Assembly (NCBI RefSeq): GCF_000420085.1
Contig: NZ_ATUG01000001.1
Span: 310,001-374,000 of the forward strand
From: Desulfospira joergensenii DSM 10085
Lineage (GTDB): Bacteria; Desulfobacterota; Desulfobacteria; Desulfobacterales; Desulfobacteraceae
Reading direction: 5' to 3'
DNA: 64,000 nucleotides
Position numbers and translations under genes: made by a program
The notes under the pieces: generated by a model
Databases searched by the model: none
What the model was told of the DNA's origin: nothing
What the model saw: only the letters and a program-made list of their open reading frames with translations
Shown: positions 40,952 to 51,801 of the stretch, one piece after another
How the letters are laid out: every line of letters begins with the position of its first letter
Numbering within the stretch: the stretch's first letter is position 1

Positions 40952-41479
40952 ATGGCAGACAAGAACGAGGTCATGAACCAGACCATTCCATCCGCCTTTG
41001 AAAGGGAGGGGAAATATCTGACCTTTACCCTGGCCGATGAAGAATATGGCATCGGTATCCTGAAAATCAAGGAGATCATCGGAATGATGCCCATCACCTC
41101 TGTCCCCCGGACCCCTGACTTTGTCAAGGGCGTAATCAACCTCAGGGGAAAGGTGATCCCGGTCATGGATCTGAGGCTCAGGTTCGGCATGGAAGCCATG
41201 GACTACACGGAACGGACCTGCATCATCGTGGTGGAAATGGAGGGGGTTTCCGGCACGGTTCAGATCGGCATCGTCGTGGATTCGGTTTCAGAGGTTTTGA
41301 ACGTCAAAAAGGAGGATATAGAAGAGACGCCGGCCTTTGGGACCCGACTGAATACGGACTATATTCTCGGCATGGCCAAGATGGAAAACCGGGTCAAAAT
41401 TCTCCTGGACATTGACCAGGTTCTCAATGCCCGTGAGATCGCGGTGTTGAAAAACGCGGGCACCCCGGAGAACAAATAA
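40952..41479 (+). CDS. cheW: CheW-type coupling protein
   Basis: A 175-residue CheW protein: KYLTFTLADEEYGIGILKIKEIIGMMPITSVPRTPDFVKGVINLRGKVIPVMDLRLRFGME is the canonical core, followed by CIIVVEMEGVSGTVQIGIVVDSVSEVLNVKKEDIEETP and the closing KILLDIDQVL. It normally couples chemoreceptors to CheA. No CheA is encoded here; the following kinase is of HisKA type, so this CheW may serve another signalling complex or the receptor at 49121-51058. Its stop overlaps the kinase start (TAATG). Confidence 0.95.
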   Translation: MADKNEVMNQTIPSAFEREGKYLTFTLADEEYGIGILKIKEIIGMMPITSVPRTPDFVKGVINLRGKVIPVMDLRLRFGMEAMDYTERTCIIVVEMEGVSGTVQIGIVVDSVSEVLNVKKEDIEETPAFGTRLNTDYILGMAKMENRVKILLDIDQVLNAREIAVLKNAGTPENK

Positions 41480-43449
41480 TGGGCAATTCGCCTGCAAAGG
41501 TTCTTGTCATAGACGATGAACCCGCTATCCGGGAAAGTTTCTGCGATTTTCTGACAGACCGCGATTATCATGTGATCACCGCTGAAAACGGACGCATCGG
41601 CCTTGAACTCCTGGAGCAGGAACATCCGGACATGGTGCTGGTGGACCTGCGCATGCCCGAGCTGGACGGTCTGGAGGTTCTCAAGAGGGGAAGGGAGATT
41701 GCCCCGGATATCCCCAAGGTTGTTATCTCGGGGGGCAACCGCATCGGAGATGTTGTCCAGGCCTTACGGTACGGAGCCTGGGATTATCTGGTCAAGCCCG
41801 TCAAAGACCTGTCCATACTCGATCATATTGTGGAAAAAGCCCTGGAAAAGGCAAGGCTTTTAAATGAAAACCTAGCCTACCAGAGACAGCTTGAAGAGAT
41901 GGTCCGGGAGCGGACCCTGGAACTGGAAAAGGCCTTTGAGGCCCTGCAGAAAAGTGACAAGCAGTACAGAACCCTGTTTGAAAAAACCAATGATGCCATT
42001 TTCATCGAAGAAATTGGCAGCGGACGATACCAGGATGCGAACCAGGCGGCTGCACAGCTCACCGGAAGGAGCCTTGAGGAGCTGAAAAACCTGACCTCCG
42101 GTGATATCATATCGGATCATCCGGACCGGAGGGCATTTATTCTTGGACAGTCCGACCGTCTGGAACGCCTGGGTGCCGTCGTATTTCACAGACCCGACGA
42201 TTCCTTCCGGGTGGCCAGGATCAGTACGGTTCCCCTGGATGAAAAAAATATTATCCGGATTGCCAGGGACATCACCCATGACCTGGAAGTGGAAATCCAG
42301 CTCCGTCAGTCCCAGAAGATGGAGGCCCTGGGGACCCTTGCCGGAGGGATCGCCCATGACTTTAACAATATTTTATCCGGTATTTTCGGGTATGCAGACC
42401 TGCTGAGAATGAACCTGGAGGATCCCGGGGCTGCCGGCCAGAATCTTGACCAGATCATTAAAGGCGCCCACAGGGCTACGGATCTGGTTCACCAGATCCT
42501 GACCTTCTCCAGGCAGGCGGAACAAAAAAAGGTCCCCCTGAAGATCTCGGCAATTGTAAAGGAAGCCCTGAAATTCCTCCGTTCTTCCATCCCCTCCACC
42601 ATCATTATCAAGGAAAATATCTTTTCCGGGGCAATGGTAATTGCAGACCCCACCCAGATTCACCAGGTAGTGATGAACCTGTGTACAAATGCCTACCACA
42701 CCATGATAGAATCCGGGGGCACCCTGACCGTCACCCTGACGGAAACCCGGATCTCAGAACCGATTCCCACCGCAGGAACCACCATTTCACCGGGGGAATA
42801 CGTCTGTTTTGAGGTCAAGGATACCGGACAGGGCATGGAACCTGAAATCCTGGATAAGATCTTTGATCCCTACTTTACCACCAAAAAGCCGGACAAGGGT
42901 ACAGGCCTGGGTCTGGCCGTGGTAACCGGCATCGTGGAAAAGCACAAGGGTTCCATTACAGTCGAGAGTATCCCGGGCCTGGGCTCCACCTTCAGGGTCT
43001 ATTTTCCCGCAGCTGAACAAACCCGGGACCGGCAAACCGAGGATATCCCGGCGGAAGCCCCCAGGGGAATGTCCAAAACCATCCTTCTGGTGGACGATGA
43101 ACCCGACATCCTCAACCCCTTTTCCCGGTTTCTGGAAAAATTCGGGTATGAGGTCCACGCCTTCACCGACGGCCTGGAAGCCCTGGAAGCCTTTTACAAG
43201 GATCCTGAACGGTTTGACCTGATCATCACCGATATGTTCATGCCCGGAATGACCGGTGAAGCCCTGTCAACAAAGATCCTGGAGATCAACAAAGAGATTC
43301 CCATCATTCTCTGCACGGGATACAGCGACCGGTTTAATGAGGCCCAGGCCATGTCCCTGGGCATCAGAAAGTACGTTCAAAAACCCATCATGAGCCGTGA
43401 ACTCAACAACATGATCTGTGAAATTTTCAGAAATGAGATAAAGGGATAG
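41479..43449 (+). CDS. Hybrid sensor histidine kinase (REC-PAS-HisKA-HATPase-REC)
   Basis: 656 residues. An N-terminal receiver (about 6-120; Asp56 in VLVDLRMPELDG), a coiled coil (about 130-160), PAS (about 160-275; QYRTLFEKTNDAIFIEEI), HisKA with the H-box GGIAHDFNNILSGIFGYADLL, HATPase (VVMNLCTNAYHTM, DTGQGM, GTGLGLAVVTGIVEKHKGSI) and a C-terminal receiver (about 535-650; LIITDMFMPGMTGE). It lacks TM helices, so it senses a cytoplasmic signal. The flanking receivers and the separate response regulator upstream suggest a multistep relay. Partner output proteins are not visible. Confidence 0.94.
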   Translation: MGNSPAKVLVIDDEPAIRESFCDFLTDRDYHVITAENGRIGLELLEQEHPDMVLVDLRMPELDGLEVLKRGREIAPDIPKVVISGGNRIGDVVQALRYGAWDYLVKPVKDLSILDHIVEKALEKARLLNENLAYQRQLEEMVRERTLELEKAFEALQKSDKQYRTLFEKTNDAIFIEEIGSGRYQDANQAAAQLTGRSLEELKNLTSGDIISDHPDRRAFILGQSDRLERLGAVVFHRPDDSFRVARISTVPLDEKNIIRIARDITHDLEVEIQLRQSQKMEALGTLAGGIAHDFNNILSGIFGYADLLRMNLEDPGAAGQNLDQIIKGAHRATDLVHQILTFSRQAEQKKVPLKISAIVKEALKFLRSSIPSTIIIKENIFSGAMVIADPTQIHQVVMNLCTNAYHTMIESGGTLTVTLTETRISEPIPTAGTTISPGEYVCFEVKDTGQGMEPEILDKIFDPYFTTKKPDKGTGLGLAVVTGIVEKHKGSITVESIPGLGSTFRVYFPAAEQTRDRQTEDIPAEAPRGMSKTILLVDDEPDILNPFSRFLEKFGYEVHAFTDGLEALEAFYKDPERFDLIITDMFMPGMTGEALSTKILEINKEIPIILCTGYSDRFNEAQAMSLGIRKYVQKPIMSRELNNMICEIFRNEIKG

Positions 43450-43499
43450 GCCCTAGGTTCCCCTCCCGGGGATCCGGGAAAAATCGCCCCGGTTCGAAC

Positions 43500-44180
43500 T
43501 TATTGCCGGTCAACCGTGGTAATATAATTCTCCCCGGTTTCGATGTAAAAGATATCCTCTGCAATGTTGGTAATATGATCCCCGATGCGCTCCAGGCACC
43601 TGCCCATGAAGATCAGCTGGGTGCAGTCTTCAATCTCTTCGGTGTTTTCCTGCATCTTTTGCCTCAGCAGGGTCATCATCCTGGCAAATTTCCGGTCCAC
43701 GTCATTGTCCCGGTGCCAGACCGCCATCCCCCTTTTAACGTCGATTTTGACAAATGATTCCACTGAATCAATGAGCATTTCCCTGCAGATCAGGGCGATC
43801 TGGGAAATCAGGTCGATTGCCTCTTCCTGGGAACTGCCGGTCAGTTCCATTACCCGTTTGGCAATGCTGGCGGCATAATCACCGATTCTCTCCAGCTCCG
43901 CCCCCACCCTGAGGGCCGACAAGAGATAGCGAAGGTCTACGGCCACGGGCTGACGCCTGGCCAGAAGCCGTACAGCGGCGTCCTCCAGCCCGGCGTAGAG
44001 AAGGTTCAGATCCGCATCCCCCCGGATCACGCTCCGGGCCAGATCAAAGTCTGATGTGTTCAAAGAGTGAATCGCCTTTTCAAGCTGATCCCGGCAGGTA
44101 TTCCCCATTTCAGAGATCCGGGCGTTCAGATCCACGATTTCCTGGTCAAAGGATTTTACAATATGTTGCTGGGTATCCAT
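43500..44180 (-). CDS. phoU: Phosphate transport regulator PhoU
   Basis: A 226-residue PhoU: two three-helix repeats. The first carries MGNTCRDQLEKAIHSLNTSDFDLARSVIRGDADLN and RRQPVAVDLRYLLSALRVGAELERIGDYAASIAKRV. The second ends TQLIFMGRCLERIGDHITNIAEDIFYIETGE. Both E-R-I-G-D-metal/membrane motifs are intact. It connects the Pst transporter with PhoR-type kinases. It lies 32 nt downstream of pstB as the last gene of the leftward pst operon. Confidence 0.95.
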   Translation of the reverse strand: MDTQQHIVKSFDQEIVDLNARISEMGNTCRDQLEKAIHSLNTSDFDLARSVIRGDADLNLLYAGLEDAAVRLLARRQPVAVDLRYLLSALRVGAELERIGDYAASIAKRVMELTGSSQEEAIDLISQIALICREMLIDSVESFVKIDVKRGMAVWHRDNDVDRKFARMMTLLRQKMQENTEEIEDCTQLIFMGRCLERIGDHITNIAEDIFYIETGENYITTVDRQ

Positions 44181-44212
44181 ACAATTCCTTATTGTCGACT
44201 CGGAGGGACGGG

Positions 44213-45112
44213 CTAACCGAACCTGCCGGTGATATAGTCTTCCGTCAGCTGGTGCAGGGGATTTAAAAAGATCTGATCCGTGGGGCCGATCTCAATGAGG
44301 TCGCCCAGGTGGAAAAAGGCGGTCCGCTGGGAGACCCGGGATGCCTGCTGCATGGAATGGGTGACAATGGCAATGGAGTACTCCTGCTTCAGTTCATCAA
44401 TGAGATCTTCGATGATGGCCGTGGCAATGGGGTCCAGGGCGGAGCAGGGTTCATCCATTAAAATGACCTCCGGATTTACCGCAATGGTCCTTGCAATACA
44501 GAGTCTCTGCTGCTGTCCTCCTGACAGGCCGGTTCCGGGCTGGTCCAGACGGTCTTTTACCTCGTTCCACAACCCGGCCCGTTTCAGGGAGCCTTCCACC
44601 AGTTCGTCAATGTCGTCCCTGGACTGGACCAGACCGTGGATCTTGGGACCGTAGGCGATGTTGTCGTAGATGGATTTGGGAAAGGGGTTGGGTTTCTGAA
44701 ACACCATGCCCACCTGGGCCCGTAAAGGCACCACATCCACATCTTTGTCGTAGATGTTCTTGCCGTCAATGGTGATGCGGCCCTTAACCCGGCACCCTTC
44801 AATGGTGTCGTTCATCCGGTTGAGGCATCGTAGGAAAGTGGACTTCCCGCAGCCTGAAGGTCCGATCATGGCAATGACTTCGTTGTTGCCGATATCCAGG
44901 GAAACATCGTTGATGGCCTTTTTTTCGCCGAAATTATAATAGACATCAACATTTTCGCAGCGCATTCTCGGATTCTCAACAGTTTTTTCCCCCACTGTTG
45001 CCCGATCCTCCCTGGCCACGAGCTTTCTTTTGTTCTTTTTTAACGGCGGGACAGTATCCAAACCAGATTCTTCCTTATCCTCTGAGTCGATTATCTTCTC
45101 TTTTATCAACAT
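44213..45112 (-). CDS. pstB: Phosphate ABC transporter ATP-binding protein PstB
   Basis: 299 residues: a ~45-residue charged N-terminal extension ([20 protein letters not shown]) and then PstB proper ([25 protein letters not shown]). Walker A is [19 protein letters not shown], the signature [18 protein letters not shown], and Walker [14 protein letters not shown]. The extension is longer than usual for PstB. I chose the ATG at 45112, with GGGAG upstream. It follows pstS, which is an unusual order. Confidence 0.95.
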   Translation of the reverse strand: MLIKEKIIDSEDKEESGLDTVPPLKKNKRKLVAREDRATVGEKTVENPRMRCENVDVYYNFGEKKAINDVSLDIGNNEVIAMIGPSGCGKSTFLRCLNRMNDTIEGCRVKGRITIDGKNIYDKDVDVVPLRAQVGMVFQKPNPFPKSIYDNIAYGPKIHGLVQSRDDIDELVEGSLKRAGLWNEVKDRLDQPGTGLSGGQQQRLCIARTIAVNPEVILMDEPCSALDPIATAIIEDLIDELKQEYSIAIVTHSMQQASRVSQRTAFFHLGDLIEIGPTDQIFLNPLHQLTEDYITGRFG

Positions 45113-45204
45113 ATATGTCTCCCGGTCAAACCGAAACCCTTGCCCTGACAAATGAATCGGGGCAGCGGGGAAAACCTCCGCTGCCCGCAATTCATTTTCA
45201 GGAT

Positions 45205-46254
45205 TTAAAGATCCGTGATCTTAAGCGGAATCAGGTTCTTTACCGCATCACTGTACTGTTTTCTTTCAGCGGCGGGCATGGGGATCAGCCCCCTGTCGGT
45301 AAGATATCCCTCATCCCCCCAGGCTTTTTCGCTGGTGAATTCGGCAAGGTATTCCTTCATGCCGGGGATGGTGCCCACATGGGCCTTTTTAACGTAGAAG
45401 AACAGGGGACGGGAAACCGGATAGGAACCGTCGGCAATGGCTTCAAATGTGGGTTTCACACCGTCAATATAAGAGCCCTGGATTTTATCCGTATTCTGGT
45501 CCAGGAAGGAAAAGCCGAAGATTCCCATTGCATCCGGGTTGGCATCCAGTTTCTGGACGATGAGGTTGTCGTTTTCACCGGCTTCGATATAGGCGCCGTC
45601 TTCACGGATGGTGTGGCAAAGGCCCTTATAGGCTTTTTTATTTTTTTTCTTGAGAGCCTTGATCCAGCCGAATTTTTTTGCGCCACCTTCCATGGCAAGT
45701 TCAACAAATGCGTCCCGGGTTCCGGATGTGGGAGGAGGTCCAAGGACTTCAATCTTAATAGCCGGAAGAGAGGGGTTCACGTCTTTCCAGGTTTTGTAGG
45801 GGTTGGGCTGGGTTTTGCCCTCTCCGGCGGGAACGTCCTTGGCTAGGGCCAGGAACAGATCTTTTCTGCTCAGCCTGAAGGGGCTTGCTTTCTTGGAGTT
45901 GGCCACAACGATTCCGTCATAACCGATTTTGACTTCAACGATCTCGCTGACACCGTTGGCAATGTCTTTTTCAAGCTCTGATTTTTTAATTCTCCTGGAG
46001 GAGTTGGTGATGTCGGGATGTTCAACACCCACGCCGGCGCCAAAGAGTTTGTGCCCTCCGCCTGATCCGGTAGACTCGATCTTCGGTGTTTTAAAAGAGG
46101 TGGTTTTGCCGAACTGCTCGGCAACAACCGTTGCAAAGGGGTAGACGGTTGAAGATCCTACAATGGAGATATAATCCCTTGAAGAACCGGCCCATACACT
46201 GCTGAAACCCATGGTGAGAATCAGCGTCAAACCTGCAATTAACGTTTTTTTCAT
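45205..46254 (-). CDS. pstS: Phosphate-binding protein PstS
   Basis: 349 residues with a signal peptide ([23 protein letters not shown]). The mature protein starts [22 protein letters not shown], with the phosphate-binding [29 protein letters not shown] and [11 protein letters not shown] loops of the PstS-like group found in marine and anaerobic proteobacteria. I chose the ATG at 46254, with AAGGAG 8 nt upstream. It lies between pstA and pstB, with a 46-nt gap to pstA. Confidence 0.94.
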   Translation of the reverse strand: MKKTLIAGLTLILTMGFSSVWAGSSRDYISIVGSSTVYPFATVVAEQFGKTTSFKTPKIESTGSGGGHKLFGAGVGVEHPDITNSSRRIKKSELEKDIANGVSEIVEVKIGYDGIVVANSKKASPFRLSRKDLFLALAKDVPAGEGKTQPNPYKTWKDVNPSLPAIKIEVLGPPPTSGTRDAFVELAMEGGAKKFGWIKALKKKNKKAYKGLCHTIREDGAYIEAGENDNLIVQKLDANPDAMGIFGFSFLDQNTDKIQGSYIDGVKPTFEAIADGSYPVSRPLFFYVKKAHVGTIPGMKEYLAEFTSEKAWGDEGYLTDRGLIPMPAAERKQYSDAVKNLIPLKITDL

Positions 46255-46300
46255 TGTTTTACTCCTTAATGGATTAATAATAAACTCGAGGTAAAAAAAT

Positions 46301-47593
46301 TTACCATCTTCTTTCAAACTTCTTTCTCAGGATAACGGCCACGGCATTCATGGTCACCAAAAAGAGCAGCAGGACCATAATTGCGGCCGAAGTCCGTTCC
46401 AGAAAACCTCTTTCCGGGCTGTCCGCCCATAGAAAGATCTGGACAGGCAAAACTGTTGACGGGTCCGTGAACCCGCCGGGGATGTCCACGATAAATGCCA
46501 CCATGCCGATCATAAGAAGGGGTGCGGTTTCTCCAAGGGCCTGGGCCATCCCGATAATGGTCCCGGTGAGCATCCCGGGCATGGCCAGGGGAAGGACATG
46601 GTGGGCCACCATCTGGGTCCTGGACGCGCCCACACCCAGGGCCGCCTCCCGGATGGACGGGGGAACCGATTTCAGAGAGGCCCGGCTGGCGATGATGATC
46701 GTGGGCAGGGTCATCAGGGTCAGAACCAGTCCCCCCACCAGGGGGGCGGACCGGGGCAGACCGAAAAAATTCAAAAACACGGCCAGACCCAGCAGCCCGA
46801 ACACAATGGAGGGCACGGCCGCCAGATTGTTGATATTGACCTCGATGACATCGGTCCAGCGGTTGGTGGGGGCAAACTCTTCCAGGTAGACCGCGGCGGC
46901 CACGCCAATGGGAAAGGAGAGGGCCAGGGTGACCAGCAGGGTATAAAAGGATCCGCAGGCAGCCCCCCAGATACCGGCCAGTTCAGGGTCCCGGGAATCT
47001 CCGGAGGTGAAGAAGATGGTGTTGAACCTCTTCTCCACCCTGCCCTCTTCTATAAGACGGTCGATCCAGGCGATCTGGTTGTCTTTCATCCTGCGCTGGG
47101 ATTCGTCCACGTTCCGGTCCACATGCCCCTTGATGAGCATGTCCACATCGTCATCGGCCGGTACCCAGAGCTGAATGGTGTTGCCGATCTCATGCCTGTT
47201 CTTCCTGACAAAGTCCCTGAGGTCATAGGTGGCGCCCGTACTGACCATCCCGTACAGTTTGCGCTTTTCTTTCCGGGAGGTCACCTCCGGGAACATGGTG
47301 CGAAGGGAAGCCTTTACCATTCCGCCGTAATCGGCCGCGTCCAGATTCTCCTTGTCCAGGGCGGAAGCCTCCAGATGGATGTCCAGACGGATAAAGGTCT
47401 GCTGAAAGGCCGTATACCCGTTGGCAAAGATGGAGATGAACAGGATGCCGAGAAATGTCAGGGACAGGACAATGGCGGAGAGTCCGTATAGACGGAACCT
47501 CTTTTCCGCCTTATACCGCCTGGCAAGTCCCTGGTTGACAATATCCATGGTTTTCACGGATGATCTTCCTTTGCCTGAGTTTAAATTATTCAT
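46301..47593 (-). CDS. pstA: Phosphate ABC transporter permease PstA (long form)
   Basis: 430 residues versus about 290 for E. coli PstA. The additional N-terminal part (about 55-215, after the first TM helix) is a periplasmic insertion of the DUF3333 type (FIRLDIHLEASALDKENL...). The transporter core starts at GIWGAACGSFYTLLVTLALSFPIGVAAAVYLEEFA and includes the EAA loop REAALGVGASRTQMVAHHVLPLAMPGMLTG. I chose the ATG at 47593, with GGGAG upstream and an 8-nt overlap with pstC. Confidence 0.93.
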   Translation of the reverse strand: MNNLNSGKGRSSVKTMDIVNQGLARRYKAEKRFRLYGLSAIVLSLTFLGILFISIFANGYTAFQQTFIRLDIHLEASALDKENLDAADYGGMVKASLRTMFPEVTSRKEKRKLYGMVSTGATYDLRDFVRKNRHEIGNTIQLWVPADDDVDMLIKGHVDRNVDESQRRMKDNQIAWIDRLIEEGRVEKRFNTIFFTSGDSRDPELAGIWGAACGSFYTLLVTLALSFPIGVAAAVYLEEFAPTNRWTDVIEVNINNLAAVPSIVFGLLGLAVFLNFFGLPRSAPLVGGLVLTLMTLPTIIIASRASLKSVPPSIREAALGVGASRTQMVAHHVLPLAMPGMLTGTIIGMAQALGETAPLLMIGMVAFIVDIPGGFTDPSTVLPVQIFLWADSPERGFLERTSAAIMVLLLFLVTMNAVAVILRKKFERRW

Positions 47594-48974
47594 ACTGCTC
47601 CCTGTATTTTCGGACCACAACCAGAGCAATTACGTTCAGGATCAGGGTGACGATGAAAAGCATGAGCCCCAGGGCAAAGGCAGCCAGGGTCTTGGGACTG
47701 TCGAATTCCTGGTCGCCCACCAGGAGGGTGACGATCTGAACCGTTACCGTGGTAACCGTTTTCAAAGGATTTAGGGTCAGATTGGCTGAAAGCCCGGCCG
47801 CCATGACCACGATCATGGTCTCGCCGATGGCACGGGATACGGCCAGAAGCACCCCGCCAACGATCCCGGGGAGAGCCGCCGGAAGCACGACGTGGCGGAT
47901 GGTCTCCGACTTTGTGGATCCCAGCCCCAAAGCACCGTCCCTCAGGGACTGGGGCACGGCATTGATCACATCGTCGGACAGGGACGAAACAAAGGGAATG
48001 ATCATGATTCCCATGACCAGTCCGGCGGCCAGGGCGCTTTCCGATGAGATGTCCAGTCCGATGCCGGCCCCGGCATTCCGGATCAGGGGGGCCACAATCA
48101 GGGCGGCAAAAAATCCGTATACCACCGTGGGAATCCCGGCAAGGATCTCCAGCAGGGGTTTGGCCACGGCCCGAAAGCGCCGGTCCGCATATTCGGACAG
48201 GTAAATGGCCGACATGAGTCCGATGGGGACGGCCACGGCCATGGCAATGGCCGAGATCAGCATGGTGCCCAGAACAACGGGAATGGCTCCGAAAGCGCCG
48301 GAGGATCCCACCTGATCCGCCCGGATGGCCATCTGGGGACTCCACTCCAGTCCGAACAGGAACTCGTGGATGGGAATGACCTTGAAAAACCGGATGGCCT
48401 CGTACAATACGGAGAGCACGATTCCCACCGTGGTCAGGATGGCGATACAGGAACAGGCAATGAGGATATACTTGATAACCGTTTCCACATGGTTCCTGGC
48501 CCTGAACTCCGGCCGGATCCTCTTCCGGACCCAAAGGATTCCGCCCATGGCCAGGACAATGACGATTACGGCCAGGGACATATGACTTACACCCTTGAGT
48601 TGGGTATAATGATCCGCAGCCGCTCTGATCTGGGGGCTGATGTCCATGGAAACGATATTCCCGTACACCAGGTTCCGGATATCATTGACCAGCAGGTTGA
48701 GCCGGTCCGCCGGCAGGGTTTGGATTTCCTCGGGCATGCCGGCAATCACCAGGTCCGTGATCAGGCTGGATTCAAAGGCAAGCCAGAGGGAAAATACCAC
48801 CAGGGCAGGAATGGCGCACCAGAGAGCGGTAAGGGACCCGTAGTATACAGGCCTTGAATGAAGGCACCTGGGCCCCCCTTGAACCCGGGAGACGGCAAAG
48901 GCCTGCCTGCGGCCCAGGTAATACCCGGCTGTCGTAAGGACCAGGAGCACAAGAAGCAGATTGGATGGTGACAT
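47586..48974 (-). CDS. pstC: Phosphate ABC transporter permease PstC (long form)
   Basis: 462 residues, about 140 longer than E. coli PstC. The extension includes two extra N-terminal TM helices and a periplasmic stretch (about 70-125, LPADRLNLLVNDIRNLVYGN). The core has KYILIACSCIAILTTVGIVLSVLYEAIRFF, FLFGLEWSP, and the EAA loop RDGALGLGSTKSETIRHVVLPAALPGIVGG. It is the first gene of the operon; GAGG lies 7 nt before the ATG. I saw no clear Pho box in the 146-nt gap upstream. Confidence 0.93.
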   Translation of the reverse strand: MSPSNLLLVLLVLTTAGYYLGRRQAFAVSRVQGGPRCLHSRPVYYGSLTALWCAIPALVVFSLWLAFESSLITDLVIAGMPEEIQTLPADRLNLLVNDIRNLVYGNIVSMDISPQIRAAADHYTQLKGVSHMSLAVIVIVLAMGGILWVRKRIRPEFRARNHVETVIKYILIACSCIAILTTVGIVLSVLYEAIRFFKVIPIHEFLFGLEWSPQMAIRADQVGSSGAFGAIPVVLGTMLISAIAMAVAVPIGLMSAIYLSEYADRRFRAVAKPLLEILAGIPTVVYGFFAALIVAPLIRNAGAGIGLDISSESALAAGLVMGIMIIPFVSSLSDDVINAVPQSLRDGALGLGSTKSETIRHVVLPAALPGIVGGVLLAVSRAIGETMIVVMAAGLSANLTLNPLKTVTTVTVQIVTLLVGDQEFDSPKTLAAFALGLMLFIVTLILNVIALVVVRKYREQYE

Positions 48975-49120
48975 TAAAAACCTCGTGTAAAAACCATGTT
49001 TGATAACCTGGAGGTAAAATATATTTTTTTTGTTAGAAAATGTTTAAGCAAGTATTAGTAAATGATTAGCAGATGGAAAGCCGAATGCAAAAAAGCTGTC
49101 CGCCGGAAGGGCCAAACCGC

Positions 49121-51058
49121 CTAACATACCTTTGTCCTGGCCTTTGGAATGCTTTTTTGCTCCGGCAAAATCAGGCTAACATTTTCTTCCTGGCCGGGGC
49201 TTTCCGGGAATGCGCTCAGCCGGCCGAGTTTTGACCTGGCTTCTTCCAGGAGCAGGGTCAGATCACTGGCAATGGCGGCAGAATGGAACCTGACCCCTTC
49301 GGACAGGGAACGGGTCTGTCCGGCTTCCTGCCTTACCCTGGATATCCGGCCGGTGACATCCCGGATATCCGCACTGGTCTTTTGGGCGTTTTCTGCAATC
49401 CGGGATGTCATGGTTTCCTGGTTTCCCACGGCGGTCTGGATATTCTGACTGACATCCAGGAGATTTCCCACCTGGTTTTCAATGGTAAGGTTGTTGTCCA
49501 CAATGGTGATGCTGACCGACTGCATACCTGAAATCTTTCCGGCAATTTCCCGGCTGGCCGCCTCGGTCTGAAGGGAGAGTTCCCTGACTTCATCGGCCAC
49601 AACGGCAAACCCCCTGCCGGCTTCACCCGCCCGGGCAGCCTCAATTTTGGCATTTAGGGACAAAAGCTTGATCTGGCCGGAAATTTTGTTGACGATCTTG
49701 ATGATATCCCCGATTTCCCTGCCGGCTTCCGTCAGATCGGTGATATTGTCTGCAGACTCCTTGGCAGCCGTATGGATATCCTCCACCAACCCGTTCTGGG
49801 TTTTTACCAGGGCGTTGATTTCCCCGACCGCGGACGCAAGATTCTGGGCAGCCCGGGAAACCGAATCTGTCCTTTCCAAAGTTTTCTGGGCCGACTGCCC
49901 GGCCTCATCGGCCTGCTCCCCGGTGGACTCCGCCAGATCGTTCAGTTCACCGGCCGTCAGTTTCATGGCATCTGCCGTCCCCTTGAGATCTTTAATCATG
50001 CCGGACATGGTCTGTACAAGGGCCTGGACCACCTGGTTCTCTTCAAGTTTTCTCCGGTCCGCCCGGCTGATGTTTAACAGGGCGGCCTGGAAATCTTCCA
50101 TGGCCTTTGCCAGCATTCCGATCTCATCCTTGTTTTTTTTGTAGGGGATGGCAAGGTTTTCCCCCTGGTTGATCCGCCGGATGCATTGGGTCAGAACCTT
50201 GAGCGGTTTTTCCAGTTTAAACCAGGTCAACAGGTAGAGAGCCAGAAGATTGGCAAGGACCGAGACAGCGGCAATGACGGCGGTGCTTCTTTCCCGGTCC
50301 CGGAAAAGCCGGACCAGGGATTCCTTTTTCCGGTCAATATCCTCCATATGATATAAAATCCGGGTACGGGCTTTTTCAGCCTCGATTCCGGCATCGGCAA
50401 GTTCTGCGCTGAGCCGGGCGATATTCTGCTCCAGGGCCTCCCCTTTTCCGGCGGTTTCAAAGATCTGTCCTGTCTTTTCCCGGATCACCCCGGCATCGGA
50501 TTCCGGAAAACCGGACCTAAGATAAAGCCTTTCCACCCGGTCCGTGAATCCGCCCTTGTCATCCAGGATCCCCCTTGAAAGAACGAGCCTGCCCCCTTCA
50601 ACGGCAAGGACAAACTCTCCTTTTAAGATGTTCCGTCTCTCTTTTCTATTGAAAAATTTTCCATAGGATTCACGCCCCTCATGGATCTGTCTATCTTCAA
50701 CCCCATAGTTCTCGTTGATCCAGGCAAGGACGCTTTGGGCCGGATCCACCCGGAGCTGTCTGGGAATGTCCAGGTATTTTCCCTGGAGGTCTGATATCCG
50801 GGATCTGAGTTCCCGGTTGAGGCCCGAATTCAGGCTGAGAAGGGAATCGGCGCTGTTCCGGACAAGCTTGGATGAGTGCCAGCCATAGACGACCAGAATT
50901 CCGATGAAAAGATTGGAAATCAGGCCCACGCCCAGAACCAGCTTAATCCCGACGGAAAGCCGGGGGGATGCGGTGCCCTTTGACCCCGCCCCATGGGATG
51001 GAAATGAAAAAGCCGCCCTGTTTTGCCCAGGCCGGCCTGCCCTGCGAAACTTAATCAT
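49121..51058 (-). CDS. Methyl-accepting chemotaxis protein
   Basis: 645 residues. TM1 is at about 38-60 ([17 protein letters not shown]) and a periplasmic helical sensor follows at about 60-255. TM2 is at about 257-280 ([18 protein letters not shown]), then HAMP ([42 protein letters not shown]) and the MCP signalling hairpin with tip [43 protein letters not shown]. The sensor has no recognised ligand domain; its helical, charge-rich sequence suggests a four-helix bundle. AGGAG supports the start at 51058. Single gene; no che operon is adjacent. Confidence 0.94.
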   Translation of the reverse strand: MIKFRRAGRPGQNRAAFSFPSHGAGSKGTASPRLSVGIKLVLGVGLISNLFIGILVVYGWHSSKLVRNSADSLLSLNSGLNRELRSRISDLQGKYLDIPRQLRVDPAQSVLAWINENYGVEDRQIHEGRESYGKFFNRKERRNILKGEFVLAVEGGRLVLSRGILDDKGGFTDRVERLYLRSGFPESDAGVIREKTGQIFETAGKGEALEQNIARLSAELADAGIEAEKARTRILYHMEDIDRKKESLVRLFRDRERSTAVIAAVSVLANLLALYLLTWFKLEKPLKVLTQCIRRINQGENLAIPYKKNKDEIGMLAKAMEDFQAALLNISRADRRKLEENQVVQALVQTMSGMIKDLKGTADAMKLTAGELNDLAESTGEQADEAGQSAQKTLERTDSVSRAAQNLASAVGEINALVKTQNGLVEDIHTAAKESADNITDLTEAGREIGDIIKIVNKISGQIKLLSLNAKIEAARAGEAGRGFAVVADEVRELSLQTEAASREIAGKISGMQSVSITIVDNNLTIENQVGNLLDVSQNIQTAVGNQETMTSRIAENAQKTSADIRDVTGRISRVRQEAGQTRSLSEGVRFHSAAIASDLTLLLEEARSKLGRLSAFPESPGQEENVSLILPEQKSIPKARTKVC

Positions 51059-51195
51059 TATTTTCTCCTAAAATCTATAACAACCTATCCCCTTAATAGG
51101 TCCTTAAAAATATCAGGATAAAACAAGAAACAATCTAGGATTTGGTTAGGTTTTGATGAGATTCAACGATGATTTTTGGGTGAATTCTTAAACAA

Positions 51196-51801
51196 TCAGG
51201 ATTCTTTGTCCGTAATTTTCTTTTCCAGCAACTCTACCAGGTTTTCAAAGGAACCTTTTTCCAGGATCTGACCGAACTGGGACCGGTAGTTGGCCACAAG
51301 GCTGACCCCTTCAATGACCATGTCATAGATCATCCACTGGCTGTCATCCCGGGTATACATTCTGTAATTTATGGGAATTTCAACCGTATCCGTAACGATT
51401 TTGGTATTCACCTGGGCTTTTTTCTTCTTGACCCGGTCTTTGCCATAGACCACTTTTTCATTGGTATAGGATTCGATTTTTGTAATATATGTGGTTTCCA
51501 GAAGCTGGCTGAACAATTGGACAAACCTTTGCTTTTCCTGATCTGACAACCCTTTCCAATGTCTTGCCAGGCTGAGCTGGGAAATTTTTTCAAAATCGAA
51601 TCTGGCATGAATGGCCCGGCGCAGCAGATCCCTTCTCTTTTGGAAATTGCCCTCCTCCTTGAGCGGGTCGTTTCTTAAGATGTCCAGAATGGCGTCAATG
51701 CTGAGTTTGAGCTGGTCCCGGGCCGGGGAAGCCTGGACAGCCCAGGGAAAAAGCAGAGCAGCAAAAATCAGAATCAGAAAAAACTTTTTTATAAAATTCA
51801 T
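51196..51801 (-). CDS. mlaC: Phospholipid-binding protein MlaC
   Basis: 201 residues, signal peptide (FIKKFFLILIFAALLFPWAVQA/SP), then the MlaC/Ttg2D fold: RRDLLRRAIHARFDFEKISQLSLARHWKGLSDQEKQRFVQLFSQLLETTYI and IPINYRMYTRDDSQWMIYDMVIEGVSLVANYRSQFGQILEKGSFENLVELL. It is the periplasmic lipid carrier between an outer-membrane partner and MlaFEDB. The start overlaps the STAS gene stop by 4 nt. Confidence 0.94.
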   Translation of the reverse strand: MNFIKKFFLILIFAALLFPWAVQASPARDQLKLSIDAILDILRNDPLKEEGNFQKRRDLLRRAIHARFDFEKISQLSLARHWKGLSDQEKQRFVQLFSQLLETTYITKIESYTNEKVVYGKDRVKKKKAQVNTKIVTDTVEIPINYRMYTRDDSQWMIYDMVIEGVSLVANYRSQFGQILEKGSFENLVELLEKKITDKES

